A DNA stretch of 64,000 nucleotides from Phycisphaerae bacterium (lineage in GTDB: Bacteria; Chloroflexota; Anaerolineae; 4572-78; J111), in NCBI GenBank assembly GCA_028285035.1, contig JANQQF010000137.1, positions 1 through 64,000 on the forward strand. Reading direction: 5' to 3'. The notes below the pieces were generated by a model. It had not been told where the DNA came from, did no database searches, and saw only the letters and a list, made by a program, of their open reading frames with translations. The first letter of the stretch is position 1; every line of letters begins with the position of its first letter. This document shows positions 9,249 through 16,809 of this stretch, piece after piece. Both the position numbers and the translations under genes were made by a program.

Positions 9249-9273
9249 TGTTTGTTATCTCCTAAAAATGTAT

Positions 9274-9320
9274 GTAGAACAGGCTTCCTAGCCTGTTGAC
9301 AGGCAAGATGCCTGTGTTAC
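9274..9320. repeat. tandem double-hairpin intergenic repeat
   Basis: Two adjacent short hairpins. AACAGGCT/AGCCTGTT has arms at 9278-9285 and 9290-9297; ACAGGCA/TGCCTGT has arms at 9299-9305 and 9309-9315. Both share the AACAGGC core, so the element looks like a dispersed repeat rather than a terminator. It lies between fabH and the cystathionine enzyme gene. Confidence 0.6.
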
Positions 9321-9335
9321 AAAGTCGCAGACTTG

Positions 9336-10319
9336 CTAATTATTCCATTCCAGAACCGCACTGGCCCAGGTCAACCCTGAGCCAAAGCTGACCATCACTA
9401 ATTTATCGCCATTCATAATCAACCCTTCATCTAAGGCCTCAACTAATGCCAGCGGAATAGAGGCAGCGGAGGTGTTGCCATACTTGTGCAGGTTGACAAA
9501 AACTCGCTCAGGTTCAATATCGAGCGCTTTAATTGCCGACTCAATGATACGCGCATTGGCTTGGTGGGGGATGATGAGGCGGACGTCCTCTAATGGCACA
9601 TTGGCGTGATTTAAGGCAGCGGTAGTTGATTTCGATAAAATCCGGGTAGCAAACTTGAAGACCTCGCGACCGTTCATTCGTAAATAGTTTTTGCCTTCAT
9701 CAATCACCTGATAGCTCATCGGGTAGGCCGAGCCGCCTCCCTCCATAGCTAGGTGCATCCCCTTCGCCCCATCAGAACCTAGGTCGAAGCCCAGCACACC
9801 GCCAGGCTCTGTTGTTGGTTGAAGCACGACTGCACCTGCCCCATCACCAAAGAGAACACAGGTATTTCGATCATTCCAGTCAAGAAATCGGCTGATGAGT
9901 TCAACGCCCACCAACAAAACATTTTTGAACGCACCTGTGGCAATGTATTGATGGGCCGTAACCAAGCCATAAACAAAGCCAGTACAACCTGTCGCCATCG
10001 TAAAAGCAGGGCAACTGGCGTCCAATTCCGATTGGATGAGATTAGCGGCGGCAGGCACAAAATAATCGGGCGACGAGGTCGCGGCTACAATCAAATCCAG
10101 ATCATTCGCAGTTACCCCTGCCGATTCCATGGCCTTGTGGGCCGCCTTGACCGCCATCGTGACCGTCGTGTCACTCTCACCCGCAATGCGTCGCTCTTTA
10201 ATACCCGTCCGTTGGACAATCCACTCGTCGCTCGTCTCAACCATCTGCTCCAGTTCTTGATTGGTCAATATACGTTCCGGCGTATATTTTCCCCAACCAG
10301 TTATCCTGCTGTAATACAT
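9336..10319 (-). CDS. fabH: 3-oxoacyl-ACP synthase III (KAS III)
   Basis: A 327-residue enzyme that condenses an acyl-CoA with malonyl-ACP to start fatty acid chains in the cytoplasm. The Cys-His-Asn triad is visible: C112 in TGCTGFVYGL, H252 in IPHQAN, and N282 in KYGNTSAAS. The N-terminal TSDEWIVQRTGIKERRI and C-terminal SFGSGLTWA are typical of FabH. The ATG at 10319 has GGAG 7 bases upstream, better than the GTG one codon earlier. No other fab genes are nearby. Instead it follows, by about 98 bases on the same strand, an ECF sigma / DegV / membrane-protein operon, which hints at joint lipid-related control. A ketoacyl synthase III-like paralogue acting on special acyl groups is possible. 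Confidence 0.95.
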   Translation of the reverse strand: MYYSRITGWGKYTPERILTNQELEQMVETSDEWIVQRTGIKERRIAGESDTTVTMAVKAAHKAMESAGVTANDLDLIVAATSSPDYFVPAAANLIQSELDASCPAFTMATGCTGFVYGLVTAHQYIATGAFKNVLLVGVELISRFLDWNDRNTCVLFGDGAGAVVLQPTTEPGGVLGFDLGSDGAKGMHLAMEGGGSAYPMSYQVIDEGKNYLRMNGREVFKFATRILSKSTTAALNHANVPLEDVRLIIPHQANARIIESAIKALDIEPERVFVNLHKYGNTSAASIPLALVEALDEGLIMNGDKLVMVSFGSGLTWASAVLEWNN

Positions 10320-10416
10320 CACTCTTCTCCATTGAAAAATTTAGTGGATAGTTTGTTAGCAGCTAATAAGCTTACCAACACTATAAACTCTACCAACGCT
10401 ACGAACCCAATCTTAT

Positions 10417-10758
10417 TTACCGTCTAGAACGCAAAATAAATAGAATCCCTAGCGCCCCAAGGATAACACTGAATGCAGCTACCACAAAAAGTAAATCACG
10501 CTCTGGATTGGGGGGGACATATCCTTCTGCTTGTCGTAAATGCGCCGTTGTCAGTAGCTTACGTTTAAGGTCGCTTTCAAATCGGGTATCTGGGGCAATG
10601 TGGGTGAGCGTTGATTGCAGTTGTTGGGCTACATCCATCAGTGCTGCCAGCTCCTCATCCTCAGTAGAGGTTCCTTCGGACGATGACTCACTATCATCTA
10701 CCCCGGCGAGTTGATCTGCGTGTTGTGATAAAATATCTTCAAGATCCTTTTCGTTCAT
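10417..10758 (-). CDS. putative membrane anti-sigma-like protein downstream of sigma and degV
   Basis: A 113-residue protein with an acidic, Ser/Glu-rich N-terminal half and a single C-terminal transmembrane segment (about 88-109) ending in basic RSRR. Before the membrane segment comes the pattern P-x3-F-x3-L-x2-KLL (APDTRFESDLKRKLL). A similar pattern is seen in the membrane protein that follows the second sigma gene (54084-54560) and in anti-sigma factors of related bacteria. The ATG at 10758 lies 4 bases after the degV stop, with GGGAAAGG upstream, so it is translationally coupled. The longer in-frame extension into degV is unlikely. An anti-sigma role for the ECF factor two genes upstream is inferred from position and topology, not shown by a known domain. 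Confidence 0.65.
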   Translation of the reverse strand: MNEKDLEDILSQHADQLAGVDDSESSSEGTSTEDEELAALMDVAQQLQSTLTHIAPDTRFESDLKRKLLTTAHLRQAEGYVPPNPERDLLFVVAAFSVILGALGILFILRSRR

Positions 10759-10762
10759 TGTT

Positions 10763-11620
10763 TCATCCTTTCCCAATTGGCTCTGCGGGATACGTTGCAA
10801 AGCCAACTGTACCTGGGCCAAAATGAACGGCCAATGATAATGCCAAATCTGTCACAAATGTTTCTTGACAATTAAAACGGGCTTCTAGCTGTTTAAGCAA
10901 GGCTTCACCTTCGGCTGGCGCTTGGGCGTGAACAACTCCAAGGTGAATGGGATTATCTCCAGAGTCGGCCTCGGCCAGTTCCAACATCCGCTCGATACCT
11001 TTAGAATGACTACGAATCCGATCCACTGGAAATAGCTCGCCCTCATTCACACCAATAATTGGCTTGATATTGAGCATAGACGCCATAAATTCGCGCAAGC
11101 GGCCGACCCGCCCACTCATCCGGGCATAACGCAAATCTTTCAGCATGATGTAAACCTTTATTTGCGGTCGCCGTTTTTCAAGCAAAGACACAATGTCGGC
11201 CACCGACCACCCCGCTTCGACACATTGGGCTGCCTCAACCATCATCAGGCCCAAACCGGCTGAACTTATTAAACTATCAAACACGGTAATCGATAATTGG
11301 TCACGCAATTCCCGCTCACTTAAGGTTGCCGATTGCCAAGTACCACTTAATTTGCTGGTCAGATGAATAGACAGAATTTCGCTGCCATCTGCACCAAGTT
11401 CATTATAAAATTTATTAAACACACCAACAGAGGGCTGTGAGGTCGTTGGTAGGGCGTTTTCGGCCTCAATACGAGCATAGAAATCATCACGAGTAAGGGT
11501 CACTTGATCTTCATAAGTATCCAAGCCAAACTGAATATTGAGGGGAACACGTGTGATGTTGTAGCGCGTCAACCAATCTTCAGGCAAATCACAGGTAGTA
11601 TCAGTTACAAGTTTTATCAT
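10763..11620 (-). CDS. DegV family fatty-acid-binding protein
   Basis: A 285-residue DegV/FakB-family protein. Relatives bind one fatty acid between two alpha/beta domains and, in Gram-positive bacteria, hand it to the kinase FakA. Visible signatures are the N-terminal VTDTTCDLPEDW, the lipid headgroup region TTSQPSVG (59-66) and HLTSKLSGTWQSA (86-98), and GRVGRLREF. The ATG overlaps the stop of the sigma gene by four bases (ATGA). The stop is four bases from the next ATG, so all three genes form one tight operon. No fakA homologue (DAK-type kinase) is in the window. Its placement between a sigma factor and a probable anti-sigma, upstream of fabH, suggests a lipid-sensing role (inference). 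Confidence 0.9.
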   Translation of the reverse strand: MIKLVTDTTCDLPEDWLTRYNITRVPLNIQFGLDTYEDQVTLTRDDFYARIEAENALPTTSQPSVGVFNKFYNELGADGSEILSIHLTSKLSGTWQSATLSERELRDQLSITVFDSLISSAGLGLMMVEAAQCVEAGWSVADIVSLLEKRRPQIKVYIMLKDLRYARMSGRVGRLREFMASMLNIKPIIGVNEGELFPVDRIRSHSKGIERMLELAEADSGDNPIHLGVVHAQAPAEGEALLKQLEARFNCQETFVTDLALSLAVHFGPGTVGFATYPAEPIGKG

Positions 11621-12195
11621 GCGTCCTCTTCCAAATCACTGATGATATTGGCATGTTCTGCCAAAAGTTTCTTCAAAGAAATTAGGGTGCGATGATACAA
11701 CGACTTAATCGCTCCCTCGCTGCGCCCCATGAGACGTCCAATTTCAGCGTTGGATCTTTTTTCAACAAATTTTAGGGTGAGTAGTTGTTGGCGCTCTTTC
11801 GGGAGTTGCTGGATCGCAGCGAGGAGGAGTGTTTTGTCATCCGAAATTTCGGCAGCCCGGTGGGGTGTTTCACGACTATTCTGCTTTAGCGGCACATTAT
11901 CAATATCAACCATCTGACGACGCTTGTTGTCCCGATGCCAGTTTGCCACCAAATTATGGGCGATACGATAGAGCCAGGCCGCAAACGGTGCCCCACGATT
12001 GTTGTAGTGTGGAATATGATTTAAGGCCCGAAAGAATACTTTGGCCGTCAAATCTTCAGCTTCGTGATGATTACTAACCCGATAATAGATGTAGTTGTAA
12101 ATTCGATCAACATACAACTCATAAATCTGACCAAAGGCTTCTGGGTCACTTTTGGCCCGCTCTATTAATGCTGCCTCATCTATTTCATCTGTCAT
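11617..12195 (-). CDS. ECF-type RNA polymerase sigma factor
   Basis: A 192-residue sigma-70 family factor with only regions 2 and 4. Region 2 (about 10-90) contains FGQIYELYVDRIYNYIYYRV, EAEDLTAKVFFRAL and the promoter-melting WLYRIAHNL. Region 4 (about 128-182) is a helix-turn-helix with LPKERQQLLTLKF and NAEIGRLMGRSEGAIKSLYHR. GGAG lies 5 bases before the ATG. It heads the operon sigma-degV-membrane protein. ECF factors are usually held by an anti-sigma encoded downstream, here probably the 113-residue membrane protein. An inverted repeat at 12268-12312 lies in the upstream region that should contain the promoter. Confidence 0.93.
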   Translation of the reverse strand: MTDEIDEAALIERAKSDPEAFGQIYELYVDRIYNYIYYRVSNHHEAEDLTAKVFFRALNHIPHYNNRGAPFAAWLYRIAHNLVANWHRDNKRRQMVDIDNVPLKQNSRETPHRAAEISDDKTLLLAAIQQLPKERQQLLTLKFVEKRSNAEIGRLMGRSEGAIKSLYHRTLISLKKLLAEHANIISDLEEDA

Positions 12196-12267
12196 TACGA
12201 CTCCGAGGGGTAAATAAATTAATATTTATATTGGAGCTGGATAGAAACCATAATTCTAGGTAAACGA

Positions 12268-12312
12268 GTAAATAGTAATTTAAAGCCAGACCCTGTTATA
12301 ATTACTATTTAC
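12268..12312. repeat. inverted repeat upstream of the sigma operon
   Basis: Perfect 13-base arms, GTAAATAGTAATT at 12268-12280 and AATTACTATTTAC at 12300-12312, with a 19-base spacer. It sits between the end of the uracil-DNA glycosylase gene and the start of the sigma gene, both minus strand. It may be a terminator-like or regulatory hairpin, or a dispersed AT-rich repeat; similar AATAGTAA/TTATTA wording recurs near 36781-36812. Confidence 0.55.
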
Positions 12313-12379
12313 CAATTACTGTCACATCCACAATTGAGCCAAGATATCAATTTCAAACCAGGCCCAGTATAGTACAACC

Positions 12380-13018
12380 CTAAATTACCTGTAACGTTTC
12401 TTTCAATTGCTTCAAGCGGGTTAGTGCAACATCAACCTTGGCCCGATTTTCAGGCTGATTAAGCCAGCGGCTAACCCCGGAAGGATGAGGCAGGGGAACA
12501 ACAACAAATTGATCTCTTTCAAAAATTTCCCCGACAAAGGTATCCAGTGATTGTCCCTTTAATTCCGGCAAAAAATCCTCAATCGAAACGCGGCCAACGG
12601 CAATAATGATTTTGGGCTGGATCACGGCCATTTCTCGCTCGCGCCAAGGCCGACACAAGGCTCGCTCTTTTGCAGTGGGTACCCGATCCCCATTACCACT
12701 TTTACTTTTACCAGGAAAGCACTTTGTGATCGCTGACAAATAATGATTAGCTCGAAAATCTACTTCTTGCCAACCAGCCTGTTCTAACCACTCCCACAGC
12801 ATCGATCGTCGGCCACCACGCCGAGGGCCAAAAGGAATGCCCTGCTCCCCCGCTTCAACCTTAGCCGGGGCCTGGCCCACGAGGATTACCTGCGCGGAGG
12901 CTGGCCCTGAAAAAACAGCCGTACTGCCAATAAAATACCCTGCCTCAGCACATTTTCGACAGGCCCGCATCTCAGTATGCAATTCATCAAGCTGGGCTTG
13001 CGCCTCAAATTCAACCAT
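12380..13018 (-). CDS. uracil-DNA glycosylase family protein (Fe-S type, family 4/5-like)
   Basis: A 212-residue base-excision repair enzyme that removes uracil from DNA. Motif A is GQAPAKVEAGEQGIPF (48-63) and motif B is LPHPSG (176-181). Cysteines C20, C23, C100 and C122 follow the spacing expected for the 4Fe-4S cluster of thermophile-type UDGs. The ATG at 13018 follows the osmC-like stop by 4 bases. A TTG at 13042 would overlap that gene and is less likely. It is probably co-transcribed with the OsmC family gene. Family 4 versus 5 cannot be settled by eye. Confidence 0.9.
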   Translation of the reverse strand: MVEFEAQAQLDELHTEMRACRKCAEAGYFIGSTAVFSGPASAQVILVGQAPAKVEAGEQGIPFGPRRGGRRSMLWEWLEQAGWQEVDFRANHYLSAITKCFPGKSKSGNGDRVPTAKERALCRPWREREMAVIQPKIIIAVGRVSIEDFLPELKGQSLDTFVGEIFERDQFVVVPLPHPSGVSRWLNQPENRAKVDVALTRLKQLKETLQVI

Positions 13019-13022
13019 CAGC

Positions 13023-13433
13023 CTATTCGGTAGCGGTTTCAATTACAAATGAGGTTTGAATATCAACCGGGAATTGCAAGGTCTTTCCAACTGGACAATA
13101 CGTATCAACCGAAAGCTGAATGGCTCGCTCGACCGCTTTTTCGGTAACCTTACTTCCCTTCACTGTGAAGGCCAGTTCAATTACCTCCATCGGACGCGGA
13201 TGATCATCTTTAGAGTGTCCCGTAACTTTTACTTCCACATCACTCACGTCCTGTCGCTTCTTCTGAAGAATGCTCAAGACGTCCATCCCCATACACCCAG
13301 CTAAACCCATTAGCAACATATGAGTTGGAGGTACACCCTCACCCCCCATTGCCACTTCATTACCACGCCGATTAGTCGCGATAAAATCCAAATCATTTCC
13401 TGTCCAATGTGCTGAAACCGTTGTTGCTCGCAT
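13023..13433 (-). CDS. OsmC family protein
   Basis: A 136-residue OsmC/Ohr-superfamily protein. Members reduce organic hydroperoxides with a cysteine pair and act as homodimers. C47 (GLAGCMGMDV) and C113 (TYCPVGKT) are at the expected places. The central PPTHMLLMGLAGC helix and the basic HPRPMEVIELAF strand are also typical. AAGGA lies 7 bases before the ATG. The stop is 4 bases from the uracil-DNA glycosylase start, so the two genes form a short operon with a stress/repair flavour. It belongs to the general OsmC/YhfA-like group rather than clearly Ohr. Confidence 0.9.
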   Translation of the reverse strand: MRATTVSAHWTGNDLDFIATNRRGNEVAMGGEGVPPTHMLLMGLAGCMGMDVLSILQKKRQDVSDVEVKVTGHSKDDHPRPMEVIELAFTVKGSKVTEKAVERAIQLSVDTYCPVGKTLQFPVDIQTSFVIETATE

Positions 13434-13466
13434 CGTCTTTTCCTTGAAATAAGTTAAAAGCCTTTT

Positions 13467-13562
13467 AGATTGGTCCAGTCTGTCAAGGGTGATAATGACT
13501 AAACTTTAATCGAAAAAATAGTATTATCTCGAAGATTAGACTTTTCAAGACTGGACCAATCT
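13467..13562. repeat. long-spaced perfect inverted repeat
   Basis: Arms AGATTGGTCCAGTCT (13467-13481) and AGACTGGACCAATCT (13548-13562) are perfectly complementary, with a 66-base AT-rich spacer. It occupies the gap between the aminotransferase gene and the OsmC gene. The strict arm match over such a spacer suggests a small mobile or dispersed palindromic element rather than a terminator. Confidence 0.6.
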
Positions 13563-13576
13563 GACAAATCCATTAT

Positions 13577-14731
13577 TTACTTCAACTTCATCAATCGTTC
13601 TGCCGCAGCTTCAAGGGTTTCGCGACTTTTACAGAAAGCAAAACGAGCGATGGTTGCCCCGTCGGCTGGGTCGTTAAAGAAGGCGCTGGGGGGAATGGCG
13701 GTCACCCCAACCTCAGTTGTCAGATAGCGACAAAAGGCTCGATCATCCTCAAAGCCTAGATGACTGATGTCGGTCATCATAAAATATGTTCCCTGCGGCA
13801 TAATCGGGCGTAATCCAGCTTTATCTAAACCTTCAGCCAAAATATCACGGTTGGTTTGATACATCTTGCTCAACTCATCGTAATAATCCCGTGGAGCTTG
13901 CAGGGCTTGAACACAACCAGCTTGCAACGGCGCCGCACCACAGAAGGTCATAAATTGATGCGCCCGTTGGATCGATGTCACCAGTTCAGGCTGCCCAATC
14001 GCCCAGCCCACTTTCCAGCCCGTGGTGCTAAAGGTTTTGCCCGCACTCGAAATTGTCACCGTTCGGTCGGCCATCCCCGGCAATTTTGCCAGATGGAGAT
14101 GCTCACAATCATCAAAAATGATGTGTTCATAAACCTCGTCTGTAATGGCAATGACATCATGCTTCTGACACAAATCCGCAATTAATTGGAGTTCATCTTG
14201 GGAGTAAACCTTACCTGTCGGATTATGTGGCGTGTTAATCATGATCACTTTTGTTTTATCCGAAAACAGAGCAGCCAGAGCCTCGGGGTCGATATACCAA
14301 TCGGGGGGACGTAGCGTGTAGGTTCGGGGCACACCATCGGCCACGCGAACGGCTGGCAGGTAGGAGTCGTAAAATGGTTCAAAAACGATCACCTCTTCAC
14401 CGGGATTGACCAGACCAATGATCGCGGCAAACAAAGCCTCCGTCGCCCCACTTGTTACCACAAGTTCACGACTCGAATCAACCTCAAAATCATAAAATTC
14501 CTGCATTTTAGTAGCAATCGCGGCTCGAAGATTGAGTAAGCCATTGCTCGGCGCATATTGATTGATATCGTTTTGAATGGCCTGAATTGCGGCTTGTTTA
14601 ATAAATGAGGGCGCAGAAAAATCAGGAAAGCCTTGCCCTAAGTTAATTGCATCATGCTCAATCGCTAACGCGGTCATTTCAGAAAAAATCGTCGTGCCAA
14701 AACTGCTGACACGATCAGCCATATATGTCAT
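13577..14731 (-). CDS. class I/II PLP aminotransferase (kynurenine/methionine aminotransferase-like)
   Basis: A 384-residue fold-type I aminotransferase. The PLP lysine is K232 in SSAGKTFSTTGWKVGW. INLGQGFPDF near residues 29-38 and NTPHNPTG match the kynurenine-oxoglutarate / glutamine transaminase K / YbdL branch. The terminal arginine that binds the substrate carboxylate lies in ARFAFCKS. It transfers amino groups from aromatic or sulfur amino acids to 2-oxo acids. The ATG at 14731 has GAAAGG 9 bases upstream; the GTG three codons earlier sits directly on that box, so it is rejected. The gene is single, with inverted repeats on both sides. Confidence 0.92.
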   Translation of the reverse strand: MTYMADRVSSFGTTIFSEMTALAIEHDAINLGQGFPDFSAPSFIKQAAIQAIQNDINQYAPSNGLLNLRAAIATKMQEFYDFEVDSSRELVVTSGATEALFAAIIGLVNPGEEVIVFEPFYDSYLPAVRVADGVPRTYTLRPPDWYIDPEALAALFSDKTKVIMINTPHNPTGKVYSQDELQLIADLCQKHDVIAITDEVYEHIIFDDCEHLHLAKLPGMADRTVTISSAGKTFSTTGWKVGWAIGQPELVTSIQRAHQFMTFCGAAPLQAGCVQALQAPRDYYDELSKMYQTNRDILAEGLDKAGLRPIMPQGTYFMMTDISHLGFEDDRAFCRYLTTEVGVTAIPPSAFFNDPADGATIARFAFCKSRETLEAAAERLMKLK

Positions 14732-15061
14732 CGGTGACACCCTTTCTCAATGCTTGAAGCTCAATAAAACGGAGGCTATTGTACCATCATCTCTATTTAT
14801 TGCGTAATGCTGGTTTGTGGTATTTGGCAAATGCAGCCAAATTTTATCACCACATCATCTTGTCATTATTGTGATACGTAATGCGTGATGCGTAACGACA
14901 GCTTGCCCACATGTCACGCATCACGTGCCAATCTAAGTAAATCGATGGCGGAAAACAAATGACATTCACAAAAACCTACTCATTACCATTGTTGATTTTT
15001 TATCAGGCCAAACGTATAATACTCGGACATAATAATCACAAGCTTAAGGTAAAATACATTA
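14732..15061. other. 330-base intergenic region, divergent promoters
   Basis: This gap separates the minus-strand aminotransferase from the plus-strand unknown/lipA pair, so it should hold two promoters. The only structure seen is the REP-like element at 14871-14926. No convincing small open reading frame, tRNA or riboswitch was found. Confidence 0.6.
14871..14926. repeat. REP-like inverted repeat, copy 2
   Basis: It starts GTGATACGTAATGCGTGATG, sharing its core with the 8024-8076 element. Arms CGTGATGCGT (14884-14893) and ACGCATCACG (14916-14925) pair perfectly around a GC-poor spacer. The shared words GATACGTAATGCGTGAT and CACGCATCACG show that both copies belong to one family. Confidence 0.7.
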
Positions 15062-15784
15062 ATGGAAATCAAATTGATTGATGATTGGACAGCCCCAATC
15101 AAGCGGTTGGAAGAGCCGGAGAACTGGTATGCTGAACCATTCACCAAACGAACGGCCTGTAAAACCCCAGGTCAGTGTGGGGGTGATTGCGACTGTGGTT
15201 GTCCATACAACACAATGGGTGAGCTTGAACGATTGCCTTTAATCGAAGAGATTGCCGCCATATTTCCAAATGAGTGGCTAGCCTTCATCATCTCTGCCGA
15301 GGAAGATGACGACATGGACCCCACCCACGGCAAACTCATCGCCCACAGCCCGAATCCCGACGATGTCTACGACGCGGCCAACACTGTCCTCTGGAACCAA
15401 CACGTTTATATCTACTTCAATGGCGATTTTGAGGCAATGCAGGCGAGTTATGGTAACAATTGGGAGCAGCCAGCCGCGGTTGAGCAACGATCCTTCTCTG
15501 GTCCCAAACAGATTGTTGAGATTGCCCAGTCATCGCCCGAACCGCTCCCCGAGAGTTTGATCGACTTGATATACAGCGCCATTGACAAGCTATATGGGAC
15601 ACCTGATCTCAATGAAGCCATTCGTCGATTGCGTCTGTCACGGGTACGAGCGGCTGCGGCTCAGAATGAAGCGTTACTACCGATTTTAGATCAAGCCTTA
15701 GACTTAATCGAAGGACCGCTCCCCCGAGTCAATGATGTTGTTTGGTTTATTGAAGAAGCCCTAGCAGAATTGGAGTTAGTCTGA
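15062..15784 (+). CDS. conserved-looking unknown protein with Cys cluster, coupled to lipA
   Basis: A 240-residue cytoplasmic protein of unknown function. Near the N-terminus it carries a dense cysteine group, [15 protein letters not shown] (residues 33-47), well suited to bind a metal or Fe-S cluster. The middle (about 65-125: [37 protein letters not shown]) resembles small DUF5678-like domains. The C-terminal ~80 residues are helical and Leu-rich. Its stop is one base from the lipA ATG, and the lipA ribosome binding site lies inside its last codons. The two are therefore translated together, and a role in lipoate synthesis or in supplying sulfur or Fe-S to LipA is a fair guess. No known enzyme motif was found. 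Confidence 0.75.
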   Translation: MEIKLIDDWTAPIKRLEEPENWYAEPFTKRTACKTPGQCGGDCDCGCPYNTMGELERLPLIEEIAAIFPNEWLAFIISAEEDDDMDPTHGKLIAHSPNPDDVYDAANTVLWNQHVYIYFNGDFEAMQASYGNNWEQPAAVEQRSFSGPKQIVEIAQSSPEPLPESLIDLIYSAIDKLYGTPDLNEAIRRLRLSRVRAAAAQNEALLPILDQALDLIEGPLPRVNDVVWFIEEALAELELV

Positions 15785-15785
15785 T

Positions 15786-16724
15786 ATGACAAACCTAATC
15801 AACCCTGATAGCATCGCCGTTGAAAGTGAACTGCCAAAACGAAAGCCTGAGTGGCTTCGTGTTCGTCTGCCCAGTGGTGGCGAATACAATCGGGTGAAAG
15901 CCCTGATGCGGGAGCACAACCTACACACTGTCTGTGAAGAGGCGATGTGTCCCAACATTGGGGAATGTTGGAGCCGAGGCACCTCAACCTTTTTGTTGAT
16001 GGGTGATACCTGCACCCGTTCTTGCGGTTTTTGCCATATCAAAACAGGTCGCCCGCCTCACGCACTTGATGAGAATGAACCCGTACGGGTCGCCGAGAGC
16101 GTCGAAATTTTGCAACTCAATCACTGTGTGTTGACCTCGGTCAATCGGGATGAACTACCCAATGGGGGGGCGCATATCTTCGCCAACACCATCCGCGAAG
16201 TTCGCAAGCGGGTGCCAAATTGCACGATAGAGGTTCTCATCCCCGATTTCAAAGGCAACGAACCTGCCTTGAAAGAGGTCATGGACGCCAGACCAGAAAT
16301 TCTCAACCACAACATGGAAACCGTGCCTCGTCTTTATCGCACCGTGCGGCCTCAGGCTAACTACGAACAAAGTTTACGCGTGTTGTCAGGGGCAAAGGCG
16401 CTGGATGCAGGTACAGTAACCAAAACGGGCATTATGGTCGGCTTGGGTGAGACGAAAGAAGAAGTGTTGCAAGTGATGGCTGATTTACGCGAGCACGATG
16501 TCGATGTCCTCACCATCGGACAATATCTTCGGCCAACCCAACTGCATCTCCCGATTTACCGTTACGTGCATCCCGAGGAATTCCAGGAGTTTAAGGACGC
16601 AGGCCAGGAACTCGGCTTCCGTTGGGTCGAAAGCGGGCCATTGGTGCGTAGCAGCTACCACGCTGAGGCACAAGCCAAAGCTCTGTCGCTCCAAGCACGT
16701 GAGTCAGTAACACTGTATGCCTAG
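15786..16724 (+). CDS. lipA: lipoyl synthase
   Basis: A 312-residue radical SAM enzyme that inserts two sulfurs into protein-bound octanoyl groups to make the lipoyl cofactor of 2-oxo-acid dehydrogenases and the glycine cleavage system. The auxiliary cluster cysteines are C50, C55 and C61 ([12 protein letters not shown]). The radical SAM cluster is C76, C80 and C83 (CTRSCGFC). The C-terminal RSSYHAE gives the serine that ligates the auxiliary cluster. Length and motifs are complete. It follows the Cys-rich unknown gene by one base and ends before a strong terminator. No lipB, lplA or lipoate-dependent enzyme lies in the window. Confidence 0.98.
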   Translation: MTNLINPDSIAVESELPKRKPEWLRVRLPSGGEYNRVKALMREHNLHTVCEEAMCPNIGECWSRGTSTFLLMGDTCTRSCGFCHIKTGRPPHALDENEPVRVAESVEILQLNHCVLTSVNRDELPNGGAHIFANTIREVRKRVPNCTIEVLIPDFKGNEPALKEVMDARPEILNHNMETVPRLYRTVRPQANYEQSLRVLSGAKALDAGTVTKTGIMVGLGETKEEVLQVMADLREHDVDVLTIGQYLRPTQLHLPIYRYVHPEEFQEFKDAGQELGFRWVESGPLVRSSYHAEAQAKALSLQARESVTLYA

Positions 16725-16749
16725 ACAAATAATAAGATAAAATACAAAA

Positions 16750-16781
16750 GGCGTTGCCCCAGATGAGCAACGCCTTTTTTT
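16750..16781 (+). terminator. rho-independent terminator after lipA
   Basis: Stem GGCGTTGC (16750-16757) and GCAACGCC (16767-16774), loop of 9 bases, followed by seven Ts. It ends the lipA transcript. The A run before the stem could also make it work for the converging aldo-keto reductase gene. Confidence 0.92.
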
Positions 16782-16809
16782 ATAGTATATAACTATTGCC
16801 AAATCCCAC

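Noticed and set aside
9819..10427. 202-codon plus-strand open frame
   Set aside because: Antisense to fabH, which has a complete catalytic triad in its own frame.
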